A stretch of 64,000 nt of DNA from Ferruginibacter sp. (GTDB taxonomy: Bacteria > Bacteroidota > Bacteroidia > Chitinophagales > Chitinophagaceae). The DNA lies in the NCBI RefSeq assembly GCF_028288465.1, contig NZ_JAQBNR010000064.1, forward strand, positions 1 to 64,000, written 5' to 3'. Positions 45,135-52,898 of this stretch are shown here, piece by piece; the first letter of the stretch is position 1, and the number at the start of each line of letters is the position of its first letter. Under the pieces are notes generated by a model, which saw nothing but the letters and a program-made list of their open reading frames with translations, had not been told where the DNA came from and ran no database searches. A program made the position numbers and the translations under genes.

Positions 45135-45180
45135 ATACAAAAAAATAAAGCTCCCGACAAGGAGCTTTATTTTTTTGTAT
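45135..45180. terminator. bidirectional terminator, 20-bp perfect stem
   Basis: The left arm (45135-45154) and right arm (45161-45180) are perfect complements over 20 bp, ending in AAAGCTCC and GGAGCTTT around a CGACAA loop. A-runs and T-runs on both arms allow use from either strand. It sits between the esterase gene and the converging NGN gene. Confidence 0.88.
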
Positions 45181-45238
45181 AAACTATTTATTATCCAACC
45201 AAAGTAATAACCGACTATAATGAAGGAAGGTTGTAATG

Positions 45239-45769
45239 CTATGAGCCCATTTTAATCCCTTCAAAGCCATAATTAAACACGTCATTGGTCGACCTTTCTT
45301 TTTCCGCTATCAGTGTATATCCCATAGATGGAAGAAGTAATTTATAGCAGTCTTTTATAACAGCAACGGTATCAGACTGAATCGTGTTGTTGCGATGATA
45401 CTCTCTTACTGCCTCAATTCGACCAGTTAATTCAACCCTTGTTTTGCTAAGGCTAATATTGGAAAACTGGGTAGTAAAAGACCGTATCGTTTCAATCTCA
45501 TCTTCTTTAAACATTACAGGGCTTCCTAACCAGTACACAAAATTGATTACACAATCAATATTCCTGATAGTGTTCATTTCAGTCTCTGTAGCAAAGACAA
45601 ATACGTAGGAGGAAAACAAAGGTTCGAAAGAAATTCTCATCTTACTCCGCTCAGTTTTTTCAATTCTGTTAAGCGGGCAAAAATTTTCAATCTTCTTTTT
45701 AGATAATGTTGCAGCTAATTTTTTTTCGCGCTGAGGTTTAGTGCATACCAGGTACCATTTTTTGTCCAT
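45239..45769 (-). CDS. NGN-domain transcription factor, UpxY/NusG-like, orphan
   Basis: The 176-residue protein opens with WYLVCTKPQREKKLAATL and has CPLNRIEK and PLFSSYVFVFATETE, the NGN-domain pattern that NusG, RfaH and UpxY share for binding RNA polymerase. A KOW domain is not recognisable in the C-terminal 70 residues. In Bacteroides, UpxY proteins stop premature termination in the capsule operon that encodes them. Here the gene is alone; its downstream neighbour is convergent and unrelated to capsule. A leader of about 100 bases with a hairpin precedes it. It may act on a distant operon or on its own leader. Confidence 0.78.
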   Translation of the reverse strand: MDKKWYLVCTKPQREKKLAATLSKKKIENFCPLNRIEKTERSKMRISFEPLFSSYVFVFATETEMNTIRNIDCVINFVYWLGSPVMFKEDEIETIRSFTTQFSNISLSKTRVELTGRIEAVREYHRNNTIQSDTVAVIKDCYKLLLPSMGYTLIAEKERSTNDVFNYGFEGIKMGS

Positions 45770-45852
45770 CTGTAGTTTTTTTGAATTAAAAAAAATCAGA
45801 TTTAAAATAGGTGGATGTGTACGGCTTTATAAATGGATACTTAATTGCAGAC

Positions 45853-45868
45853 AACAGGATAACCTGTT
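45853..45868 (-). promoter_or_regulatory. hairpin in the NGN gene leader
   Basis: A perfect 6-bp stem (AACAGG with CCTGTT) closes a TTAT loop close to the predicted 5' end of the NGN mRNA. RfaH-type factors recognise a hairpin in the non-template strand at such a position, so self-recognition is possible but unproven. Confidence 0.4.
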
Positions 45869-46333
45869 TGTTTATGAAGCAAAGTAAAGAAAAAAATAAA
45901 TACCGAAGAATTTTTTTTCTACGATTTCATCGAAAAAATTCGACAGAGAATCGTATTTATACGGTAAAATGGCCAAAATCGTCGTCAAAAAAAATTAAAA
46001 AAAATCGTAAAAACCCGGAAAAAGATGTCAAATGTGATTTTTTAGGGCTTTTTGAACTATTAAAAAGAGAGCAGGACTTTATTTTATAAAGTCACTGATC
46101 CAGTCTTTTTACTTCATTCTACTCGTAATTGCACCATTTCCAGTTTGGTTATTATTGGAGTCAAAGCTGAGCGATCAGTCAACAAAAATCAGCTATTCCC
46201 TTTACTGACATAACAATTGAATTATAGCAACAGCGGGTATTCTAATTCTAAAAGGATGTCGGTTCCGGGAATAAAAAACCTCATCCTGCTGTCACTTTTT
46301 GAAAGGGGCTTGCGCATTGGCCTTTCATCTTCA

Positions 46334-46364
46334 TTGGGCGATAAATTTAGTTACGGTATCTTTG
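46334..46364 (+). promoter_or_regulatory. near-perfect promoter of rlmN, almost leaderless
   Basis: TTG (46334-46336), a 20-base spacer and TATCTTTG (46357-46364) match the Bacteroidota consensus. The rlmN ATG starts only five bases after the -7 box, so the mRNA should begin at or next to the start codon. Confidence 0.7.
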
Positions 46365-46368
46365 CAAA

Positions 46369-47412
46369 ATGACAGCAACTAAACAAAACATACGTCACCT
46401 GGGGTTGGAGGAATTAGCTAAATATTTTGAACGTATCGGCGAAAAGAAGTTCCGTACTAAACAAGTGTATGAATGGATATGGAAAAAAGGTGCGCAAAGT
46501 TTCGAGGAGATGACAGACCTGTCAAAAGATTTGCGGTTAAAAATGACCGAAAATTTTACTATGCCGGCGCTCTCGGTAAATGCTACGCAATTCAGTAGTG
46601 ATGGTACTGTCAAGTCGCGTTTTATGACTTTTGACGGCCATATGATTGAAGGAGTATTGATCCCTACTGAAAAACGAAATACGGCCTGCGTTTCGTCACA
46701 AATTGGCTGTAGTTTAAGTTGTAAGTTTTGTGCTACTGGAACAATGGAGCGAAAAAGAAACCTTGACTATGATGAAATATATAACCAGGTGGCTTTACTG
46801 AATCAGCAAAGTGAAAAGACATTTGATAAGAAACTATCGAATGTAGTGTTCATGGGCATGGGGGAACCTTTACTGAATTATAAAAATGTTTTAAAAGCCA
46901 TCGACCGGTTGATTGCCAATGATGGGATGGCGATGAGCCCCAAGCGAATTACGGTTTCCACGGCTGGTGTTTCCAAAATGATCAAACAACTTGGAGATGA
47001 CAAAGTACGTTTTAACCTGGCGCTTTCTTTACACGCCGCCGATGATAAAAAGCGCAACCAAATAATGCCCATCAATGAAACCAATAATATTGCTGCTTTG
47101 GTGGAGGCGCTCAACTATTTTTACGATAAAACGAAGAACGATATCACTCTGGAATACATTCTCTTTAAAGGTGTAAACGACAGCCAGGAAGATGCCGAAG
47201 CGCTGATCAAAATTTATCGCCAGATACCTACCCATCTAATCAATGTAATAGAGTACAACCCTATCTCGGGTGCTAAGTTTACTAAACCTGATGAAGATGC
47301 TACACAAAGGTTCACCGATTTTCTTGTTAAACACAGGGTAAACGTCCGTGTGAGAAGAAGCCGCGGTAAAGATATTGATGCGGCCTGCGGGCAACTTGCC
47401 AACAAAGGATAA
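46369..47412 (+). CDS. rlmN: 23S rRNA (adenine2503-C2)-methyltransferase
   Basis: The 347-residue radical SAM enzyme methylates A2503 of 23S rRNA and A37 of some tRNAs. The iron-sulfur cysteines are Cys114, Cys118 and Cys121 in GCSLSCKFCATGTM. Cys340 near the C-terminus (DAACGQLA) is the methyl-carrying cysteine that separates RlmN/Cfr from other radical SAM enzymes. FMGMGEPLLNY and ISTAGV-like VSTAGVSKMI motifs are present. Lack of antibiotic-resistance context favours RlmN over Cfr. The start ATG lies five bases after the -7 box. Confidence 0.96.
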   Translation: MTATKQNIRHLGLEELAKYFERIGEKKFRTKQVYEWIWKKGAQSFEEMTDLSKDLRLKMTENFTMPALSVNATQFSSDGTVKSRFMTFDGHMIEGVLIPTEKRNTACVSSQIGCSLSCKFCATGTMERKRNLDYDEIYNQVALLNQQSEKTFDKKLSNVVFMGMGEPLLNYKNVLKAIDRLIANDGMAMSPKRITVSTAGVSKMIKQLGDDKVRFNLALSLHAADDKKRNQIMPINETNNIAALVEALNYFYDKTKNDITLEYILFKGVNDSQEDAEALIKIYRQIPTHLINVIEYNPISGAKFTKPDEDATQRFTDFLVKHRVNVRVRRSRGKDIDAACGQLANKG

Positions 47413-47580
47413 CAGCTGCAATGTCTGATGGCTGATTTTGCACGCAAATAAGATCGGTTTTTGAGGCTATGATCTTCATCTTAAACCATCAATGCTTTCC
47501 TTTAACATACCATTAAAATTCCTGATTAAACTTCGGTAGCAGCTGCATGTCTATCCTTTTGTACAAATAAAAAAATAAGT

Positions 47581-48201
47581 ATGAAAAAGATAGCAGCAGG
47601 TATGCTGGCTTTGGCCAGTTTTATATTCAGTGCCGGTGCACAGGAAACTCCAAACATGAAACGCTCTCATCATCCGCACAAGCATGGAATGATGATGCAG
47701 GAATTAAATCTTACGGCTGATCAGCAGCAACAGCTGAAAGCCAGTCGCGACAACTACCAAAAACAATGGCTGGAATTGAATAAAAATGAGAATATTACTG
47801 TAAAGGAATCCAGGGATAAAAAAGACGCATTGCGCAAAGAGCAAAAGGAAAAGATGATGTCCATTTTGACCTCAGAGCAAAAAAACAAACTGGAGCAGCT
47901 AAAAAAAGACCATGAGGCAAAGCGTGAAGCATTGGCAGCTAAACGGCTTGATAAAATGAAAACAAAGCTGAATTTATCCGATGACCAGTTAGCTAAAATC
48001 AAATCCGGCAACGAGACCGTACATGCCAAAGCCAAAGCTATCAGGGAAGATGACCAGTTAAGCCGCACCGAAAAAAAAGAAAAATTGATGGCATTGAAAG
48101 CGGAAACACAAACCAATTTAAAAAGCATTTTGACGCCTGAACAAATCAGTAAATTAGAAGAGCTAAAGAAAAACCGGATAGAAAAACGGCAGGCAAAATA
48201 A
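47581..48201 (+). CDS. Spy/LTxxQ-motif (DUF4890-like) periplasmic protein
   Basis: The 206-residue exported protein has a signal peptide (cleavage near GAQ, residue about 21), a His-rich stretch (KRSHHPHKHG) and then long charged helices. LTxxQ-type motifs recur four times: LNLTADQQQQL, ILTSEQKNKLE, LNLSDDQLAKI and ILTPEQISKLE. Relatives include the periplasmic chaperone Spy and the metal-sensing CpxP; the His-rich part may bind metal. The role is therefore likely envelope stress protection. A terminator hairpin lies about 28 bases after the stop codon. Confidence 0.82.
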   Translation: MKKIAAGMLALASFIFSAGAQETPNMKRSHHPHKHGMMMQELNLTADQQQQLKASRDNYQKQWLELNKNENITVKESRDKKDALRKEQKEKMMSILTSEQKNKLEQLKKDHEAKREALAAKRLDKMKTKLNLSDDQLAKIKSGNETVHAKAKAIREDDQLSRTEKKEKLMALKAETQTNLKSILTPEQISKLEELKKNRIEKRQAK

Positions 48202-48228
48202 TCAACCTTACTCCCTCTGAAAACATCG

Positions 48229-48252
48229 GCGCAACCAAAAGTTGCGCTTTTT
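48229..48252 (+). terminator. terminator after the Spy-like gene
   Basis: GCGCAAC (48229-48235) pairs with GTTGCGC (48241-48247) over a CAAAA loop and is followed by TTTTT. Confidence 0.8.
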
Positions 48253-48403
48253 ATTGCTGCTTCCGCGAAGGAAGCATTTTGGCGCCATTTACCTAAGTTA
48301 GAGGGTTATTTAAAGAATCTCCTTCTATTACTTTAAAATATTAAACTGAATTTGGAACCTGGCATTTGCGGTACGAGGCTACAGACTCATCCTGATTTTT
48401 AAC

Positions 48404-48432
48404 TTGGGGGCAAGGGCTTTTCCTTATCTTTG
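48404..48432 (+). promoter_or_regulatory. promoter of the pseudouridine synthase pair
   Basis: TTG (48404-48406), an 18-base spacer and TATCTTTG (48425-48432) match the Bacteroidota consensus. The first ATG follows 41 bases later. Confidence 0.6.
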
Positions 48433-48473
48433 TACTTCATTCCTGTTGAAATAACAGTAAAAATCTACATAAT

Positions 48474-49613
48474 ATGAGTCAGGCACACTTCCAGCAATTT
48501 GTTGCTAAAAAAAAGAACAGTGTAATTAAAGAAGAATTCAAGCAGGCTAAAAAGAAGGCAAAAAAAGAACGTGCGATCGCCATCGACAAACGTTTTGAAG
48601 AAAAAAGAAGACTAAAAGCCGCAGCCAGAAATGCTCCAATAGAAACTCCGGCATCCACAAAAAAAACTGCGGGTGCTGCCGGTACAAAAACCAATCAGCA
48701 TAGAAAAGAAGAGAAGATCGCTTCAATTGAAAATAATTTTGAGCAAGCTGTAAAAATAGCAGGTATAAAAAAGGAATATGCGCCTCCTGTTGTCAAAGCG
48801 CCTGTTAAAACCGTTGGTGGCAAACCCGCTGCCGTCAGCACTGCTTTAATGCCGCTCAATAAATTTTTAGCTCACTGCGGCGTGTGCAGCAGAAGAGATG
48901 CTGTAACCCTTATAAAAGATGGAAAAGTAAAAGTAAACGATACAGTGGTGATTGAACCGGCTTTTAAAGTTTCTGAGAGGGATGATGTAAAATTCAACGG
49001 CAAAAAGTTATTTGTCAGCAAAAACCTGGTGTACATTTTACTGAATAAGCCCAAGGATTACATCACTACAACAGACGATCCGCAGGGAAGAAAAACGGTG
49101 TTGCAACTTACTAAAATGGCTACAACAGAAAGAATCTATCCGGTTGGACGACTGGACAGAAATACGTCTGGTGTTTTATTGCTCACCAACGATGGCGAAT
49201 TGACGCAAAAACTCTCTCACCCCAGCTATAATATTACCAAAGTATATGAAGCAAGGTTGGATAAAAATCTTACCAGGGCAGATTTTGACAAGATATTAAA
49301 TGGGGTCAAATTAGAGGATGGCGAAATAAAGGCCGATTCTTTAGCTTATGCAGATGCCAAAGATAAATCGATTATTGGTATTGAAATACACAGCGGCCGC
49401 AACCGAATTGTACGCCGCATTTTCGAACATCTTGGCTATGATGTAAAAGCGCTTGACCGGGTAATGTATGCCACCCTCACAAAGAAAAACGTTGAACGCG
49501 GCAAATGGCGTTTTTTAAGCGAGAAAGAAGTGCGTTTATTAAAGTACCTGAATGCATCGCACAAAAAGATTATTCCTGCTAAACCTTTATCCAACAGTAT
49601 TGCTGATGACTAA
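48474..49613 (+). CDS. RsuA/RluB-type pseudouridine synthase with long basic N-terminal extension
   Basis: In this 379-residue protein the last 250 residues form the enzyme: an S4 RNA-binding domain (PLNKFLAHCGVCSRRDAV) and the synthase domain with the catalytic Asp228 in VGRLDRNTSGVLLLTNDG and HSGRNRIVRRIF. It converts a uridine in rRNA to pseudouridine, probably on 23S rRNA as RluB does. The first 120 residues are Lys/Ala-rich and probably disordered (KKKAKKERAIAIDKRFEEK), an extension common in Bacteroidota that may help bind rRNA. The next gene overlaps the stop codon by eight bases. Confidence 0.9.
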   Translation: MSQAHFQQFVAKKKNSVIKEEFKQAKKKAKKERAIAIDKRFEEKRRLKAAARNAPIETPASTKKTAGAAGTKTNQHRKEEKIASIENNFEQAVKIAGIKKEYAPPVVKAPVKTVGGKPAAVSTALMPLNKFLAHCGVCSRRDAVTLIKDGKVKVNDTVVIEPAFKVSERDDVKFNGKKLFVSKNLVYILLNKPKDYITTTDDPQGRKTVLQLTKMATTERIYPVGRLDRNTSGVLLLTNDGELTQKLSHPSYNITKVYEARLDKNLTRADFDKILNGVKLEDGEIKADSLAYADAKDKSIIGIEIHSGRNRIVRRIFEHLGYDVKALDRVMYATLTKKNVERGKWRFLSEKEVRLLKYLNASHKKIIPAKPLSNSIADD

Positions 49614-50397
49614 CGAAAATATATCTGGCAAAGAAAAGCAATCAACCGTTTCAACAAAACCGGCATCCGCAGGTTTATTGAAAGATTTAAGCGCAATTAC
49701 GCTGTTTGAAAACGATCATTTTATTGCGTTGAATAAACCAGCTGGTGTACTTTCCATTCCTGACAGGATGCAATCTGAAGCTTCCCTAAAAGACAGGCTG
49801 ATAGAAAAATACGGCAGTATATTCACCATACATAGATTGGACCGGGAAACCAGTGGCATTATTCTGTTTGCCAAAGATGCCGAAACACATAAATACTTTT
49901 CAAAGCTGTTTGAAGAAAAGGCGATGGAAAAATTTTACCTCGGTTTGGTACATGGATTACCTGCTGGCAAAACAGGTAAAATTGAAGCGTCCATTATGGA
50001 GCATCCTGTTTTTAAAGGCCAGATGGTAGTAAATAAAAATGGCAAGCCTTCTTTAACGGAATATGAAGTGCAGGAAAACTTAGGGAAATATTCCCTCGTA
50101 AAATTTCAACTGCATACCGGCCGTACCCACCAGATAAGAGTGCATTCAAAAAATATGGGCCATCCAATTGTATGCGATCCTTTGTATGGTGATGGTAAGC
50201 CAGTCATGCTTTCCGACATCAAAAAGAAATTTAAATTGAGCAAGCACGACCAGGAAGAACGGCCCATGCTGAACAGGGTGGCGCTGCATAGTTACGAATT
50301 GAAATTTACGGATGAACAGGGCAAAGCATTTGACCTTGTTGCAGAATTGCCGAAGGATATGCGGGCATTGATACAGCAACTTAAAAAAAACAGATAA
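49606..50397 (+). CDS. RluA-family pseudouridine synthase
   Basis: From ATG 49606 the enzyme has 263 residues. It contains the synthase signature with catalytic Asp79 in IHRLDRETSGIILFAK, the FYLGLVHG strand and the GRTHQIRVHSKNMGHPIVCDPLYG region typical of the RluA family. It lacks an S4 domain, so RluA-like or RsuA-unlike tRNA/rRNA targets are likely. The start overlaps the upstream synthase stop by eight bases (ATGACTAA), so the two are translationally coupled. The in-frame ATG at 49552 would add 18 residues inside the upstream gene and is not preferred. Confidence 0.88.
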   Translation: MTNENISGKEKQSTVSTKPASAGLLKDLSAITLFENDHFIALNKPAGVLSIPDRMQSEASLKDRLIEKYGSIFTIHRLDRETSGIILFAKDAETHKYFSKLFEEKAMEKFYLGLVHGLPAGKTGKIEASIMEHPVFKGQMVVNKNGKPSLTEYEVQENLGKYSLVKFQLHTGRTHQIRVHSKNMGHPIVCDPLYGDGKPVMLSDIKKKFKLSKHDQEERPMLNRVALHSYELKFTDEQGKAFDLVAELPKDMRALIQQLKKNR

Positions 50398-50430
50398 TAG
50401 TAAGAGCCCCTTTCCAGTGGCCCTTACTAT
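50397..50430. terminator. bidirectional terminator between rluA-like and peroxiredoxin genes
   Basis: ATAGTAAG (50397-50404) pairs with CTTACTAT (50423-50430), and after one mismatch GCC pairs with GGC. The genes on both sides end here. Confidence 0.7.
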
Positions 50431-50448
50431 ATAAATAAAAACTAAAAC

Positions 50449-51087
50449 TTAGTTTAAGTCAGGTTGTGGAGTATAACGCAAGTAAGGCTTAATTTCTTCA
50501 ACTCCTTTCGGAAATTTCTTGATCGCGTCAGCAGTGCTGATAGATGGAACCACAATTACATTTTCGCCCTGTTTCCAGTTGGCAGGTGTTGCTACACTGT
50601 AGTTGGCAGTTAATTGAAGGGAATCGATTACTCTTAAGACTTCAACAAAGTTTCTGCCCGTAGATGCAGGGTAAGTAATAATCAATTTAACCGTTTTATC
50701 GGGTGCAATAATCACCAGTGACCTCACTGTAGCGGTAGCAGAAGCATTGGGGTGTATAAAATCATACAACTCAGAAACCTTGCGGTCATCATCTGCAATA
50801 ATGGGAAACTCTACCGATACGTGCTGCGTTTCGTTTATATCGCCAATCCAACCTAAATGCTTGTCCACAGGATCAACGCTTAAAGCGAGCACTTTTACAT
50901 TACGTTTATCAAATTCACTTTTTAAAGCTGCGGTACGGCCCAGTTCAGTGGTACAAACCGGTGTATAATCGGCCGGGTGAGAAAATAAAATACCCCAGGA
51001 ATCGCCCAGGTAATCATAAAAATTAATTTCACCGAGAGATGTTTTTGCTGTAAAATTGGGGGCTGTATCCCCTAAACGTAGGCTCAT
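50449..51087 (-). CDS. 1-Cys (Prx6-type) peroxiredoxin
   Basis: The 212-residue peroxidase has the peroxidatic Cys45 in PADYTPVCTTELG and no other cysteine in the protein, so it is a 1-Cys enzyme needing an outside reductant. The long C-terminal domain (YPASTGRNFVEVLRVIDSL, VATPANWKQGE) is that of the Prx6 group. It reduces hydrogen peroxide and organic hydroperoxides in the cytoplasm. The start ATG 51087 gives the standard MSLRLGDTAPNF. Its promoter is overlapped by an inverted repeat shared with the divergent Rrf2 regulator gene, so expression is probably repressed by that regulator. Confidence 0.94.
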   Translation of the reverse strand: MSLRLGDTAPNFTAKTSLGEINFYDYLGDSWGILFSHPADYTPVCTTELGRTAALKSEFDKRNVKVLALSVDPVDKHLGWIGDINETQHVSVEFPIIADDDRKVSELYDFIHPNASATATVRSLVIIAPDKTVKLIITYPASTGRNFVEVLRVIDSLQLTANYSVATPANWKQGENVIVVPSISTADAIKKFPKGVEEIKPYLRYTPQPDLN

Positions 51088-51106
51088 AATAAATAATTTT
51101 AGGGTA

Positions 51107-51135
51107 CAAATATACAATAATAGTCTATCAATCAA
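51107..51135 (-). promoter_or_regulatory. peroxiredoxin promoter
   Basis: On the minus strand TTG (51135-51133), an 18-base spacer and TATATTTG (51114-51107) match the Bacteroidota consensus. The -33 element lies inside the inverted repeat at 51122-51142. Confidence 0.65.
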
Positions 51136-51142
51136 GTAGACT
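51122..51142. promoter_or_regulatory. operator-like inverted repeat between peroxiredoxin and Rrf2 genes
   Basis: AGTCTA (51122-51127) and TAGACT (51137-51142) form a perfect 6-base inverted repeat spaced by nine bases. It covers the -33 box of the peroxiredoxin promoter and lies upstream of the Rrf2 gene, as expected for a dimeric repressor site. Confidence 0.6.
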
Positions 51143-51186
51143 TAATTTTGTTTTTTTATTTTTTTTATTTTAGGTACCTTTCTTCC

Positions 51187-51624
51187 ATGTTATCAAAAAA
51201 AACCCAATATGCGCTTAAGGCGCTCGGTTACCTGGCTGGCAGATATGGCGAGGGGCCAGTATTAATTTCAGATATTTCGAAGAAGAAAAAGATTCCGATT
51301 AAGTTTCTGGAAACAATATTGCTGGAGCTTAAACAGGCAGGTGTACTGGAGAGCAAAAAAGGGAAAGGCGGCGGTTACTACCTGGTTGAATCTCCCAAAA
51401 AAACCACCCTTGCCCAGGCTATCAGGTTGGTGGGTGGCCCGATTGCGATGTTGCCCTGCGTGAGCATTAATTTTTATGAAAAATGCAAAGATTGTGATGA
51501 AGCTACCTGTGGGTTAAATAAAGCCATGAAAATTACACGGGACGCTACACTGAAAATTCTGGAAAAGAAAACATTGGTTGAATTAATAGATAGAGCCGAT
51601 CCCCCATCCGCTAAAGGAGGGTAA
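51187..51624 (+). CDS. Rrf2 family transcriptional regulator
   Basis: The 145-residue winged-helix protein starts with MLSKKTQYALKALGYLA, and the recognition region KKKIPIKFLETILLELKQAG is followed by the wing GKGGGYYL. Four cysteines (91, 100, 103 and 108) sit where IscR and NsrR hold an iron-sulfur cluster, so it may sense iron-sulfur status, nitric oxide or peroxide; spacing differs from IscR (C92, C98, C104). ATG 51187 gives the family N-terminus; upstream residues are hydrophobic junk. It is divergent from the peroxiredoxin gene and probably represses both through the inverted repeat between them. Confidence 0.9.
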   Translation: MLSKKTQYALKALGYLAGRYGEGPVLISDISKKKKIPIKFLETILLELKQAGVLESKKGKGGGYYLVESPKKTTLAQAIRLVGGPIAMLPCVSINFYEKCKDCDEATCGLNKAMKITRDATLKILEKKTLVELIDRADPPSAKGG

Positions 51625-51693
51625 TTTGTGCGTTTGATATTGTTATTGCAAAGCCACGATTCATCTCATTCGTGATTAAATTCCTGCGATCAA

Positions 51694-52842
51694 TTAACCC
51701 GAAGAAGCACGTTTCAACTTCAATTTTCCAAAGCGGTTTTTCACGTCATCAATGGCTTTATACAGGTCATTTTTACGTTCAATATCGTTGAACAAACTAG
51801 CCTGCACCACTTCGTTCGCCAGTTCACTTAAACGAACCCCCAATAACCTTACCGGCTTGCCTTTCCGATACAACTTATGAAACAATTCCTTTACCACCGG
51901 GATAATTTCATCATCTGCACAGGTTAAGGCAATTGACGCCTGCCGGGAAGAAGTCTCAAAATCGGGGTACCGGATTTTTACCGCCACACATCCAGCTACC
52001 TTTCCATCCTGGCGTAAATCGAAGGCTATTTTTTCTGTAAGTCTAACCAGTTCGCTCATTAAAAAAACAAGATCGGTTTTATTTTCATTAAAGGTATTTT
52101 CACTGGAGATGGATTTAGCTTCGCGGCAGGCTCTTACTTCGCTGTTGTGTAATCCAAAACTTTTATTCCATAAGTCCGTGCCCCATTTACCCAATCTTTC
52201 TTCCAGTTCTTCTTTCGTTTTAAGACTGATGTCGTTGATGGTAAAAATGCCCATGGCTTTCAATACCGCATGTGTCTGTTCGCCCACGCCGGGTATTTTA
52301 TTCACGGGCAGTGAAGATAAAAATTCCTTTTCTTTTCCGAAGGGAACCTGAAGGTAACCATTTGGCTTAGCCTCATTGGTAGCCATCTTTGCAATCATTT
52401 TGTTACTGCCCATTCCAAACGAAATGGGCAGCTGTGTTTCATCAATGATTTGCTGCCTTAAATCAATCGTCCATTGCAGGGGATTAAAAAAAGTGTCCAT
52501 TCCGGTAAGGTCTAAATAAAATTCATCTACCGATGCTTTTTCAAATAAAGGTGCTTTGGAAGCAATAATATTCGTTACCCAGCGGCTAAATTTGCTGTAG
52601 TCGCTATAACTCCCTTTCACTGCAATAGCCTGGGGACAAAGTTGCAATGCCTTTTTTGATGGCATGCCCGAATGAATACCAAACCTACGGGCCTCATAAC
52701 TGCAAGAAGAAACTACTCCCCTTTCCGCACCACCAACAAAAACCGGCTTGCCTTTCAGCGCAGGGTTATTCAATATCTCTACCGAAACAAAAAATGAATC
52801 GAGATCAAAATGAGCTATGATGCGTTGCGGAGATGTTTTCAC
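51694..52842 (-). CDS. dinB: DNA polymerase IV (Y family)
   Basis: The 382-residue translesion polymerase has the metal-binding Asp13 and Asp15 in AHFDLDSFFVS and the catalytic pair Asp106-Glu107 in SVDEFYLDLTG. CSYEARRFGIHSGMP marks the fingers, and the helix-hairpin-helix KIPGVGEQTHAVLKAMGI leads to the little-finger domain. It copies past lesions with low fidelity. No beta-clamp peptide is obvious at the C-terminus (LKLKRASSG); QASLFND near residue 355 resembles a QxxLF clamp-binding motif. No LexA-like box was seen upstream. It is monocistronic. Confidence 0.95.
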   Translation of the reverse strand: MKTSPQRIIAHFDLDSFFVSVEILNNPALKGKPVFVGGAERGVVSSCSYEARRFGIHSGMPSKKALQLCPQAIAVKGSYSDYSKFSRWVTNIIASKAPLFEKASVDEFYLDLTGMDTFFNPLQWTIDLRQQIIDETQLPISFGMGSNKMIAKMATNEAKPNGYLQVPFGKEKEFLSSLPVNKIPGVGEQTHAVLKAMGIFTINDISLKTKEELEERLGKWGTDLWNKSFGLHNSEVRACREAKSISSENTFNENKTDLVFLMSELVRLTEKIAFDLRQDGKVAGCVAVKIRYPDFETSSRQASIALTCADDEIIPVVKELFHKLYRKGKPVRLLGVRLSELANEVVQASLFNDIERKNDLYKAIDDVKNRFGKLKLKRASSG

Positions 52843-52898
52843 CAGGTAAATTTACAAAATCAATATCGATTTGTACACCCTGGGAAATACGTTTTGCT

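Larger units (their letters stand above)
45770..46368. other. 599-base AT-rich intergenic region between the NGN gene and rlmN
   Basis: The left part is the leader and promoter of the NGN gene: on the minus strand TTACTTTGC (45887-45879) is a probable -7 region, and AACAGG-TTAT-CCTGTT (45868-45853) a leader hairpin. Between about 45905 and 46025 the plus strand carries repeated ATCGT words in long A/T runs. A 92-codon frame at 45811-46089 looks like a by-product of that composition. The right part carries the rlmN promoter. No RNA gene was recognised. Confidence 0.45.

Noticed and set aside
45811..46089. 92-codon open frame in the AT-rich gap before rlmN
   Set aside because: Its Lys/Phe/Asn-rich, low-complexity product and overlap with the NGN gene's leader and promoter on the other strand suggest composition bias, not a gene.
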